From positions 1 through 11,646 of the forward strand of contig DAOVCZ010000035.1 in the NCBI GenBank assembly GCA_030669775.1: DNA of 11,646 bases. The letters run 5' to 3'. This document shows positions 1-6,088 of the stretch, piece after piece. The stretch's first letter is position 1. Every line of letters begins with the position of its first letter. The stretch is from Chloroflexota bacterium (GTDB lineage Bacteria > Chloroflexota > Anaerolineae > Anaerolineales > UBA4823). The notes below the pieces were generated by a model. It saw only the letters and a list, made by a program, of their open reading frames with translations, was not told the DNA's origin and did no database searches. The translations under genes were made by a program, and so were the position numbers.

Positions 1-1
1 A

Positions 2-103
2 CGTGCCCTTGGTCCTCTACAATGGCGTCAAACAGTTTTAGGTGGGAACGGACACCACCCTGTACAGGCAGCCGAGGTAGAAGTAGAAGTTGAGGAGGTT
101 TGA
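2..103 (+). CDS. C-terminal end of an upstream hydrogenase-operon gene, possibly MvhD-like (partial)
   Basis: Frame 2 is open from the window edge to a TGA at 101-103, which lies 2 nt before the start of the hydrogenase small subunit, the spacing expected inside an operon. The visible 33 residues begin RALGPLQW and end in an acidic, valine-rich tail (AEVEVEVEEV). MvhD-type hydrogenase iron-sulfur subunits commonly end with a short LGP-containing stretch, and mvhD often lies beside mvhG, so an MvhD or HdrA-MvhD fusion is a reasonable guess. There is no cysteine or other diagnostic motif in what is visible, so the identity is inference. That it is a real gene end is supported by reading frame and position only. 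Confidence 0.5.
   Translation, partial: RALGPLQWRQTVLGGNGHHPVQAAEVEVEVEEV
92..98 (+). promoter_or_regulatory. Ribosome binding site deciding the small-subunit start
   Basis: GAGGAGG lies about 7 nt upstream of the ATG at 106. An in-frame TTG at 100 would sit only 1 nt from this site, so ATG 106 is the better start. The site overlaps the last codons of the upstream gene, indicating coupled translation. Confidence 0.75.
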
Positions 104-105
104 TT

Positions 106-1137
106 ATGTCTGAAAAACCCAAACTGGCAATGTACTGGGCCGCCTCCTGTGGAGGATGCGAGATATCCGTACTAAACATCGGAGACAAGATATTAACTGT
201 TGATGAAGTCTTCGATCTGGTGTTCTTCCCGTGCATTGCAGATTTTAAGCACCATGATGTGGAAGGATATCCAGACGGTTATATTGATGTGTGCCTGTTC
301 AATGGAGCGATCCGTACTTCTGATAACGAAGAAATGGCAAAATTACTTCGTCAAAAATCGAAGGTGTTAGTTGCTTATGGTTCATGCGCATATGAAGGAT
401 GCATCCCAGCACTATCCAATCTAACTACCAAAGACGATACATTTGATACAGTTTATATCGAAAATCAAAGTATTGATAATCCCGATGGGATAGTCCCTAT
501 GGTAGAGACTGAAGTCGCAGAAGGGACACTCACCTTGCCCTTCTTCTATAACACCGTCAAATCTTTAGATCAGGTTGTTGATGTCGATTACTATCTGCCT
601 GGATGTCCTCCAGAACCTGAACAAATATGGGCAGTTCTCGAGGTTGTGGTGAATGCATTACTCAATGAAGGACCGCTGCCACCTGCTGGCTCGATCGTCG
701 GTGCTGGTACTGTCGCGGTATGCGAGGAATGCCCCCTAGAAAAGAATGTAAAGACGATCACCCAGTTCTATCGACCTTATGAAATTCAACCCGAGCCAGG
801 CTTATGCTTACTTGAACAAGGATTAGTCTGTCTTGGTCCCGCTACCAGGGCTGGTTGTGGTGCTCTCTGCCCGCAAGTTGGTATGGGTTGCCGTGGTTGT
901 TATGGACCACTCGATGGGGTAGAGGATCAGGGAGCCAAGATGCTGTCAGCAATCGCTTCCGTGGTTACTGTCGGAGAGTCAGGTGATGATGAGCACGAAT
1001 TAGAAGAGAAAATCGACGCGGTCATGGACACATTAGCTGACCCGTCTGGCACATTCTATCGCTTTAGCATGGCCCACTCACTTCTACGTCGGGTCAAGGC
1101 TGATGGCAACGGATCAAACGGAGGAGAGGTGAAATGA
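106..1137 (+). CDS. mvhG: Group 3 [NiFe] hydrogenase small subunit (MvhG/FrhG-like)
   Basis: Electron-transfer subunit of a soluble [NiFe] hydrogenase, 343 aa from ATG 106. It passes electrons between the NiFe site in the large subunit and an external partner. Cys15 and Cys18 (SCGGC), Cys94 (GSCAYEGC) and Cys167 (PGCPP) are the four expected ligands of the proximal [4Fe-4S] cluster. The C-terminal part adds Cys206, Cys209, Cys234, Cys242, Cys251, Cys255, Cys262 and Cys265, enough for two more [4Fe-4S] clusters. There is no twin-arginine signal peptide and no membrane helix, so the enzyme should be cytoplasmic. The length and three-cluster layout fit group 3a/3c (FrhG/MvhG) proteins and exclude the short one-cluster HoxY type. 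The stop overlaps the large-subunit start by 4 nt. Family is secure; the exact subgroup and physiological partner (HdrA, F420 or NAD(P)) cannot be settled because the upstream genes lie outside the window. Confidence 0.93.
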   Translation: MSEKPKLAMYWAASCGGCEISVLNIGDKILTVDEVFDLVFFPCIADFKHHDVEGYPDGYIDVCLFNGAIRTSDNEEMAKLLRQKSKVLVAYGSCAYEGCIPALSNLTTKDDTFDTVYIENQSIDNPDGIVPMVETEVAEGTLTLPFFYNTVKSLDQVVDVDYYLPGCPPEPEQIWAVLEVVVNALLNEGPLPPAGSIVGAGTVAVCEECPLEKNVKTITQFYRPYEIQPEPGLCLLEQGLVCLGPATRAGCGALCPQVGMGCRGCYGPLDGVEDQGAKMLSAIASVVTVGESGDDEHELEEKIDAVMDTLADPSGTFYRFSMAHSLLRRVKADGNGSNGGEVK

Positions 1138-2636
1138 CACGCATTACCATTGACCCAATCACTCGCCTTGAAGGCCATGGGAAAATTGAAATATTCCTGA
1201 ATGAAGAGGGTGATGTTGAAAACACCTACCTCCAAATTCCGGAATTAAGAGGTTTTGAACAGTTTTGTGTTGGTCGACCTGCAGAAGAGATGCCGCGCAT
1301 CACCAATCGCATCTGCGGTGTTTGTCCAGAAGCACACCACATGGCGAGTACAAAGGCTTTAGACGATCTTTATCATGTCGAACCATCATCGGCAGTCAAG
1401 AAAGTACGCGAAATGTTCTACATGGCCTTCTATGTCACCGACCATACCACCCACTTCTACGCTTTAGGAGGCCCCGACTTTATTGTAGGTCCGGATGCAC
1501 CTGCAGGCGAGCGCAATATCTTCGGCGTAGTTCACAAAGTTGGTGTCGAGATTGGTAAAGAGGTCATCGATACACGCATCCGCAACCACCATGTGATTAA
1601 GATGGTTGGAGGTCGCGGTATTCACCCGGTCGCAGGGATGCCCGGAGGTTGGAGCAAAGCCATAACCGAAGAAGAACGCGATGAAATTGTTGAAATCTGC
1701 AAGAAGAATGTTGATTTCGCCCTTTTCAGCCTCAAAATATTTGATGACATCGTTCTCGCCAATCAGGAATATGTTGACCTGATCCTGGCAGACACCTTCA
1801 CCCATCGCACTTATTACATGGGAACTGTCGATGAGAACAACTATGTCAACTTCTATGATGGCATGATCCGGGTTACCGATCCGGAAGGCAAGGAATTTGA
1901 GAAATATGAAGCCAAAGACTACCCCGAACACGTTGCCGAACGGGTTGAACCCTGGTCATATCTGAAATTCCCCTACCTGAAAAACGTCGGCTGGAACGGA
2001 TTCGTCGATGGCATGGACAGCGGTGTTTACTGTGCCACGCCTCTATCCCGTTTAAATACATCCGATGGTATGGCTACACCCAAAGCACAAGAAGCTTTTG
2101 AGAAGTTCTATGATACTTTGGGCAGCAAAAAGGTGAATGGGCGTTATCAACCTGTGCACCAGCGCCTGGCTACCCACTGGGCACGCTTAGTGGAACTGCT
2201 CTATGCTGCTGAACGGATGCAGGAATTGATCAATGATCCCGAGATCACCGATCCTAATACTCGGGTTGTAGTTACCAACACCCCGGATGAAGGGGTCGGT
2301 AGTGTGGAAGCCCCTCGGGGCACCTTAACCCATCACTATTGGACCGATGATAATGGCATTTTGACAAAGATCAATCTCATCGTAGGTACTACCAATAACG
2401 CCGCACCGATCACAATGTCAGTTAAAAAAGCCGCCGAGACGTTGATCACAAAAGGCACAGTCGTCACTGATGGTTTACTGAACAGAGTTGAGATGGCTTT
2501 CCGTAATTACGATCCCTGCATGTCTTGTGCAACGCACTCGCTGCCCGGGCAAATGCCTCTAGAGGTTGTGATCCGCGATTCTGAAGGAAACGAAATTGAA
2601 CGGTTGAGCCAGTTCACAGAGAATTCACGCACATGA
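1134..2636 (+). CDS. mvhA: Group 3 [NiFe] hydrogenase large (catalytic) subunit (MvhA-like)
   Basis: Catalytic subunit carrying the NiFe(CN)2CO centre for reversible H2 oxidation; 500 aa. The N-terminal L1 motif is RICGVCPEAHH with Cys61 and Cys64. The C-terminal L2 motif is DPCMSCATH with Cys462 and Cys465. Together these are the four nickel/iron ligands. Glu13 in TRLEGHG is the conserved acidic residue near the start. Maturation normally cuts after the His of L2 (His468), which would remove a 32-residue tail starting SLPGQMPL; the endopeptidase for this is encoded next. The start is ATG 1134 in an ATGA overlap with the small-subunit stop, preceded by a purine-rich GGAGGAGAGG. The overall pattern (GRPAEEMP, GGPDF, GERNIFGV) resembles MvhA/HoxH-type group 3 enzymes rather than membrane-bound group 1. 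All ligands are present, so an active enzyme is expected. Confidence 0.95.
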   Translation: MTRITIDPITRLEGHGKIEIFLNEEGDVENTYLQIPELRGFEQFCVGRPAEEMPRITNRICGVCPEAHHMASTKALDDLYHVEPSSAVKKVREMFYMAFYVTDHTTHFYALGGPDFIVGPDAPAGERNIFGVVHKVGVEIGKEVIDTRIRNHHVIKMVGGRGIHPVAGMPGGWSKAITEEERDEIVEICKKNVDFALFSLKIFDDIVLANQEYVDLILADTFTHRTYYMGTVDENNYVNFYDGMIRVTDPEGKEFEKYEAKDYPEHVAERVEPWSYLKFPYLKNVGWNGFVDGMDSGVYCATPLSRLNTSDGMATPKAQEAFEKFYDTLGSKKVNGRYQPVHQRLATHWARLVELLYAAERMQELINDPEITDPNTRVVVTNTPDEGVGSVEAPRGTLTHHYWTDDNGILTKINLIVGTTNNAAPITMSVKKAAETLITKGTVVTDGLLNRVEMAFRNYDPCMSCATHSLPGQMPLEVVIRDSEGNEIERLSQFTENSRT

Positions 2637-3100
2637 GAACCCTGATACTGGGATTAGGTAATCCAATTTTGACTGACGATGGAGTTGGTGTCCTTGTGGC
2701 TGAAGAGGTTCGCTCGAGATTGCCCGAGGATACCCCCATCGATATCACTGAAGTTAGCGTTGGCGGATTGACGCTCATGGAAACCATGATCGGATACGAT
2801 CGAGTGATTTTAGTCGATGCGTTCCAACGCTTACATGATGGATGTCCCGGAAAAGTACACAAGATGACACTTGAGGACCTTAAATCCATCAGTCCTACCC
2901 AACATAGCGCTTCCCCTCATGATGCAAGCCTGGTAACAGCCTTGGAGACAGGTCAGCGTATGGGATTACCTTTACCAAAAGATATCACTATTTACGCAAT
3001 AGAAGTTGAAAATGTGATGGATTTCAGCGATCAACCCACACCCTCCGTCGCTGCAGTCATTCCCCAGGTCGTGGAAGCCGTGCTGGCTGAAGTTAGTTAG
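2633..3100 (+). CDS. Hydrogenase maturation endopeptidase (HyaD/HycI/FrcD family)
   Basis: Nickel-dependent endopeptidase that removes the C-terminal extension of the hydrogenase large subunit after the metal centre is inserted; 155 aa, normal for the family. It opens with LGLGNPILTDDGVG, the family signature. Metal-sensing residues expected by comparison with HybD are Asp16, Asp62 (in LVDAF) and His96 (in SPHDAS), all present. Its ATG overlaps the large-subunit stop by 4 nt (ATGA), so the protease should be made in coupled fashion with its substrate. The adjacency makes the upstream large subunit the obvious substrate. Soluble, cytoplasmic. Confidence 0.93.
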   Translation: MRTLILGLGNPILTDDGVGVLVAEEVRSRLPEDTPIDITEVSVGGLTLMETMIGYDRVILVDAFQRLHDGCPGKVHKMTLEDLKSISPTQHSASPHDASLVTALETGQRMGLPLPKDITIYAIEVENVMDFSDQPTPSVAAVIPQVVEAVLAEVS

Positions 3101-3132
3101 GAATTCTTAGACATTTAAAGAGAGGTGCCTTT

Positions 3133-3591
3133 ATGGTCTCCCCAGAACTGATCCGCCGCTATCCTTACTTCAGCGGATTATCGATCGATAGAATTAATTT
3201 GTTGGCCAAAATTGCTGAAGAAGTAAAAAGCGAACAAGACCAGTATTTTCATCAAGAAGGCGATGCCATTAGTAAAGTCTACATCATTGTCGAAGGCGAA
3301 GTATCATTGTTGACAATCTTGCCTCAACAAGGAAAAGAAGTTGTCATCAATACCATTGGGACAGGTGATGTCTTTGGCTGGACTTCACTTCTCCCGCCTT
3401 ACACAGCAGGCGCTGGTGCCAAATCAAGAACCAATTGCAAACTGATTGAATTTGATGCTGGTGATCTTCGTACAAAATTCGAAGATGATTATGAGTTTGG
3501 CTACCTAATGATGATTAAGATTGCCCAAATCATCAGAGAACGCCTTGATTCAATCGTGATCGAAACTTTAGCTTATCAAGCAGAACAGTAA
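3133..3591 (+). CDS. Single-domain cyclic-nucleotide-binding (CNB/CRP-N) protein, no DNA-binding domain
   Basis: 152-aa protein made almost entirely of one CNB beta-roll, roughly residues 10-135, followed by a C-terminal helix (MMIKIAQIIRERLD). YIIVEGEVSLL at 50-60 and GTGDVFGWTSLLPPY at 76-90 are the recognisable family motifs. There is no helix-turn-helix, kinase or channel domain, so it is not an ordinary CRP/FNR regulator. In the phosphate-binding cassette the usual FGE is FGW (Trp83), and the Arg that binds the cyclic phosphate appears replaced by Ala in TAGAGAKS, so canonical cAMP/cGMP binding is doubtful. GWxxLxPPY-type CNB proteins are a known variant group. It starts 32 nt after the protease stop with AGAGGTG as ribosome site, and is the last gene before the terminator, so it is co-transcribed with the hydrogenase. 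A sensory or allosteric role for the hydrogenase is inference. Confidence 0.85.
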   Translation: MVSPELIRRYPYFSGLSIDRINLLAKIAEEVKSEQDQYFHQEGDAISKVYIIVEGEVSLLTILPQQGKEVVINTIGTGDVFGWTSLLPPYTAGAGAKSRTNCKLIEFDAGDLRTKFEDDYEFGYLMMIKIAQIIRERLDSIVIETLAYQAEQ

Positions 3592-3625
3592 GCTGAGCAT
3601 ATTAACCGGCGATTCTAAGGAGAAG

Positions 3626-3660
3626 AAAAGCTCCTGGCTTTACTTGCCAGGAGTATTTTG
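3626..3660 (+). terminator. Rho-independent terminator of the hydrogenase operon, possibly bidirectional
   Basis: A perfect 8-bp inverted repeat, CTCCTGGC at 3631-3638 and GCCAGGAG at 3646-3653, encloses a 7-nt loop and is followed by TATTTTG on the plus strand. Before the hairpin lies AGAAGAAAAG, which gives a pyrimidine-rich run on the minus strand, so it may also stop transcripts of the convergent esterase gene ending at 3673. Confidence 0.85.
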
Positions 3661-3672
3661 TTCGCAATTCAA

Positions 3673-4325
3673 TCAACGAGAGTCCACGAAATACTCATCC
3701 AAACCACGAAAACAACCCGAACTCAATTTATGACCTACATCCTCTTCGCAATATAACACCTCTGCTCCGGCATTCTTCATTACCTTCACAACACGCCGCG
3801 CCCTACCAATTGGAACCATCTCGTCCATTCGACCGTGAGCAACGAATACCTTTTTTCCTTGTAGAGGTTCAGCACCTATCCGTTTTCAAGACCTTCAGGG
3901 AGAAATCCCGATAAACCAGCCAACTTGTCGATCCGTTCCGGATATACAAGGCTCATTACATATGCCAGGGCAGCCCCTTGGCTAAACCCCATCAAATCGA
4001 ATCGATCCGCATTTATCCCCGGTAAATTGAGGGAATCCACCAGATCGAGCAAGGCATCAATTGATTTCTGGAAATCTACAGCTTTCGGCCATCCATTAAC
4101 AGTGTTATCTTGCCACCCATAACCGCCCAGTGGCGTGGTAAAAATCCCTCGCGGAGAAATTAGCAGATAGCTTTTCGGGAGACGAGGGATAAATATCCAC
4201 ATTGAATCTTCATTTCCAGTCCAACCATGAAGCAATAACAGTAATTTATATGGCCCATCTCCTTCAGGCATCCTTTTTCTCAGGATCCAATCTCCGTCCT
4301 TAATGATGGTTGTCTCTACGCTCAT
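3673..4325 (-). pseudogene. Alpha/beta-hydrolase esterase (phospholipase/carboxylesterase type) broken by one frameshift
   Basis: The first part reads from ATG 4325 for 149 aa and stops at 3876. It contains the oxyanion-side motif LLHGWTGNED (about residues 32-40) and the nucleophile elbow GFSQG with Ser115. Just past the stop the next frame continues the same protein to a TGA at 3673-3675: GAEPLQGKKVFVAHGRMDEM with the catalytic Asp, then GHKLSSG with the catalytic His, ending DEYFVDSR. Adding one A to the AAAA run (TTTT on the plus strand near 3883-3888) restores ...GLEKRIGAEPL... and gives about 217 aa, the usual length of COG0400-type esterases. Either the gene is a recent pseudogene or the base is a sequencing or assembly error. 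No signal peptide is seen. Its ATG overlaps the stop of the upstream membrane-protein gene by 4 nt, so the two form an operon. Substrate unknown. Confidence 0.88.
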
Positions 4326-4549
4326 TCTCTATTCGCCCGTTTCGTAATAATTTCAAGGATGAAAAACATCAACCAGATCAAGAGTAAAGGTATCAAGCCA
4401 ACAACAAGACATAATAAACCTGTCAGCGCTGCCCCCTGCCCATAAAATAAATAGATCAACCCAATTCCAACCACGAATACCAAGATAAACCCACCAAAAA
4501 TGAGGCGCATATTTGTCTGGCGTGCGTATTTTCTTAGGTCTCTAGACAT
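4322..4549 (-). CDS. Small two-helix membrane protein of unknown function
   Basis: 75 aa. A basic N-terminus (MSRDLRKYARQ) is followed by two hydrophobic segments at about residues 15-37 and 41-67 with a short GQGAA turn between them, and a charged end (TKRANRE). Both ends are probably cytoplasmic. I do not recognise a family. It starts at ATG 4549 with only a weak ribosome site (GGATGATG), has a plausible promoter about 50 nt upstream, and its stop overlaps the start of the frameshifted esterase (ATGA at 4322-4325), which argues that it is a real translated gene. No enzymatic motif is visible. Confidence 0.7.
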   Translation of the reverse strand: MSRDLRKYARQTNMRLIFGGFILVFVVGIGLIYLFYGQGAALTGLLCLVVGLIPLLLIWLMFFILEIITKRANRE

Positions 4550-4596
4550 ATCTGATCATCATCCAATCAAAGATAAAATGACTTGGTAATTTGAAT

Positions 4597-4626
4597 ATTC
4601 TACTTTGAGAAGGAGTCCAAGGTCAA
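4597..4626 (-). promoter_or_regulatory. Candidate sigma-70-type promoter for the membrane protein/esterase pair
   Basis: Read on the minus strand, TTGACC (4621-4626) and TAGAAT (4597-4602) are separated by 18 nt. Each matches the sigma-70 consensus in five of six positions. It lies about 50 nt upstream of ATG 4549. Confidence 0.45.
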
Positions 4627-4659
4627 GCAAAAAATGGACTCGCAGTAGACTTCTTTTGT

Positions 4660-4665
4660 TATACT
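4660..4665 (+). promoter_or_regulatory. Candidate -10 box for the 4684 gene
   Basis: TATACT sits 18 nt before ATG 4684. The best -35 candidate is TGGACT at 4635-4640 with a 19-nt spacer, which is weak. Start of transcription would fall near 4672, leaving almost no leader. With the minus-strand candidate at 4597-4626 this makes a divergent promoter region. Confidence 0.35.
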
Positions 4666-4683
4666 TGTACTTTGGAAAAAATA

Positions 4684-5031
4684 ATGATGCCGAAAACTGA
4701 TTGGAAACAGGTAACGAGAGAAGAGCTCATTCTGGCAGAACAAGCCCGCAATGATGGGAATGAAGGACGCGCTCGCGTCTGCGCCCGCCGTGCAGCTGGC
4801 TTTGTAGCAGGAGAATACCTTCTGCGCCATGGTATTACTCTTCAAACAGAGAGTGCACTGCAAAAAATACGGTACCTGGAGACTTCAGCGGATATTTCCC
4901 CCACCGAAAGAGAAACCCTCGAACATTTCTTAATCCACACAACTCCTGAGCACAGATTACCAATTGATGCGGATCTAATAGCTGATGTACAACTTCTGGT
5001 GCGCCAGCTATTGGGTGAATCGCTCGATTAA
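4684..5031 (+). CDS. Conserved-looking helical protein of unknown function (HEPN-like?)
   Basis: 115 aa from ATG 4684 (ATG 4687 directly follows; an in-frame TTG at 4672 would add four residues). No clear ribosome site is present, so the start is uncertain. The sequence looks all-helical and soluble, with an Arg/Ala-rich motif ARNDGNEGRARVCARRAAG at about residues 20-38, an aromatic GEYLLRHG patch, and a C-terminal helix (IADVQLLVRQLLGE). The Arg-rich helical layout is reminiscent of HEPN-type helical proteins, but the catalytic Rx4-6H motif is not clearly present and I would not assign it. It stands alone between divergent and convergent neighbours, so context says little. The codon usage and absence of stops look like a real gene. 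Confidence 0.65.
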   Translation: MMPKTDWKQVTREELILAEQARNDGNEGRARVCARRAAGFVAGEYLLRHGITLQTESALQKIRYLETSADISPTERETLEHFLIHTTPEHRLPIDADLIADVQLLVRQLLGESLD

Positions 5032-5070
5032 ACAACAACTCCCCGATAACAAAATAGTAAATTAATTTCG

Positions 5071-5391
5071 CTATAAGGGATTGGTAAGTTTAAATTCCCG
5101 GATTAAAGAGATAATCACTCTACTGGCGGTAATGAAAAATATCACCCCACTTAATAACGTTGCCAGGATGAGTAAGATAAATTGAGATGAATATCTCCGT
5201 GTAAATCGTACTGTTGGGGACATTGGGTCAATTAACCGCTGGTGAAGCCCTTCCACAAATTCGGGACGTGGGTTTACTGGTTGTAAAGAAGAAACCATTA
5301 TTTGTTCAATTGCTTGTAAATCAGATACCTGGGTATTTTCCATTTTCTTATTCTCATCTCTACCCGAGTTCTTCGCCATCATTCGATCCAC
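5071..5391 (-). CDS. One-helix membrane protein overlapping the sigma factor gene; candidate anti-sigma factor
   Basis: Up to 106 aa, starting at ATG 5391 or at in-frame ATGs 5382, 5379 or 5343. The N-terminal half is soluble and includes RPEFVEGLHQRL (about 42-53), a pattern often seen in the cytoplasmic part of Chloroflexi-type anti-sigma proteins. One transmembrane segment follows (about 70-91, FILLILATLLSGVIFFITAS), then a short basic tail. No zinc-binding HxxxCxxC motif is present, so it is not a classical ZAS anti-sigma. The first start overlaps the sigma gene by 32 nt, so the two are co-transcribed and probably translationally coupled. The anti-sigma role is inferred from position, topology and that one motif. 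If ATG 5343 is used, the genes do not overlap. Confidence 0.6.
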   Translation of the reverse strand: MDRMMAKNSGRDENKKMENTQVSDLQAIEQIMVSSLQPVNPRPEFVEGLHQRLIDPMSPTVRFTRRYSSQFILLILATLLSGVIFFITASRVIISLIREFKLTNPL

Positions 5392-5953
5392 TTTTAAGGA
5401 TATGGTTGAAATCGTCTCTTAAAGAAAGCAATGTTCGGTGGTAAAGGCTTTTTACTGCGCCCTCTGATTTACCCATCACTTGCCCGATTTCGGCATTCGA
5501 GAAATGTTCAACAAATTTCAGCAGAATAACTTGCTGTCGATCAGCTGGTAAGCGATGGATAACCTTAAGTAAATTTTCCTTTTCCTCATTCTCGATAAGT
5601 ACAACCTCAGGGAGATCGCCACCGTGTCTCACAAGTATGATCTCGTCTAAGGGTACTTCTTTTCTGCGACTGTTATCCCGATGCCAGTTGGCCACAAGGT
5701 TATGCGCAATCCGGTACAGCCAGGCGGATAACGGTAAACCGCGATTTTTATAATTTTCTACATGTCGAAGCGCACGAAAGAAAACTCGAGCAGTTAGATC
5801 TTCCGCGTCGTGCTGGTTTCCAGTTCGATAATATATATAACTATAGATTCGACTTACATAGCGCTCGTAGAGAACACCAAAGGCTTCTTGATCTCCTTGA
5901 GCCGCTAACTTGAGTGCTGTTTCATCACTTAATTCAGGCACGTTCCTCACCAT
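5360..5953 (-). CDS. ECF-type RNA polymerase sigma-70 factor
   Basis: Alternative sigma factor of about 197 aa from ATG 5953; a GTG at 5989 would add 12 residues, and neither has a good ribosome site. Region 2 is clear: QGDQEAFGVLYERYV, then YRTGNQHDAEDLTARVFFRAL (about residues 50-62 from ATG 5953 cover DAEDLT), ending WLYRIAHNLVANWHR. Region 4 is also clear: LPADRQQVILLKF followed by the helix-turn-helix SNAEIGQVMGKSEGAVKSLYHR near the C-terminus. There is no region 1 or region 3, as expected for ECF sigmas. It overlaps or abuts the one-helix protein that may hold it inactive at the membrane. The signal it answers to cannot be told from the sequence. It is divergent from tmRNA. Confidence 0.9.
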   Translation of the reverse strand: MVRNVPELSDETALKLAAQGDQEAFGVLYERYVSRIYSYIYYRTGNQHDAEDLTARVFFRALRHVENYKNRGLPLSAWLYRIAHNLVANWHRDNSRRKEVPLDEIILVRHGGDLPEVVLIENEEKENLLKVIHRLPADRQQVILLKFVEHFSNAEIGQVMGKSEGAVKSLYHRTLLSLRDDFNHILKSGSNDGEELG

Positions 5954-6013
5954 GATTGGCAAGGTGTACCGACGTACTAAAGGTAACACCGCCGGGGTTT
6001 AAAAGTTGCATTG

Positions 6014-6040
6014 AGTATATCATGGGCGATGAAGGCTAAA
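6014..6040 (-). promoter_or_regulatory. Weak candidate promoter for the sigma factor gene
   Basis: On the minus strand TATACT (6014-6019) follows TTTAGC (6035-6040) with a short 15-nt spacer. The -10 is a good match; the -35 and spacing are poor. An ECF sigma may instead use its own autoregulatory promoter, which I could not identify. Confidence 0.25.
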
Positions 6041-6070
6041 ACACCCTATGCTGAAGTCATACTTTCACGA

Positions 6071-6076
6071 TATAAT
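6071..6076 (+). promoter_or_regulatory. -10 box of the ssrA promoter
   Basis: A perfect TATAAT lies 12 nt before the first base of mature tmRNA. No convincing -35 hexamer is found at 16-18 nt upstream. The short leader would need RNase P processing or initiation very close to position 6089. Confidence 0.6.
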
Positions 6077-6088
6077 AGGTTTGCAATT

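Noticed and set aside
100..105. TTG start for the hydrogenase small subunit
   Set aside because: It lies 1 nt from the GAGGAGG site; ATG 106 has proper spacing.
1464..1931. 155-codon minus-strand open frame inside the hydrogenase large subunit
   Set aside because: It lies wholly antisense to a clearly coding gene, has no ribosome site and resembles no family.
3592..3672. Possible small RNA between the hydrogenase operon and the esterase
   Set aside because: The hairpin and flanking runs are fully explained as a terminator; no promoter is seen.
4600..4863. 87-codon minus-strand open frame covering the divergent promoter region
   Set aside because: It has no ribosome site, covers promoter-like sequence and runs antisense to the 4684 gene.
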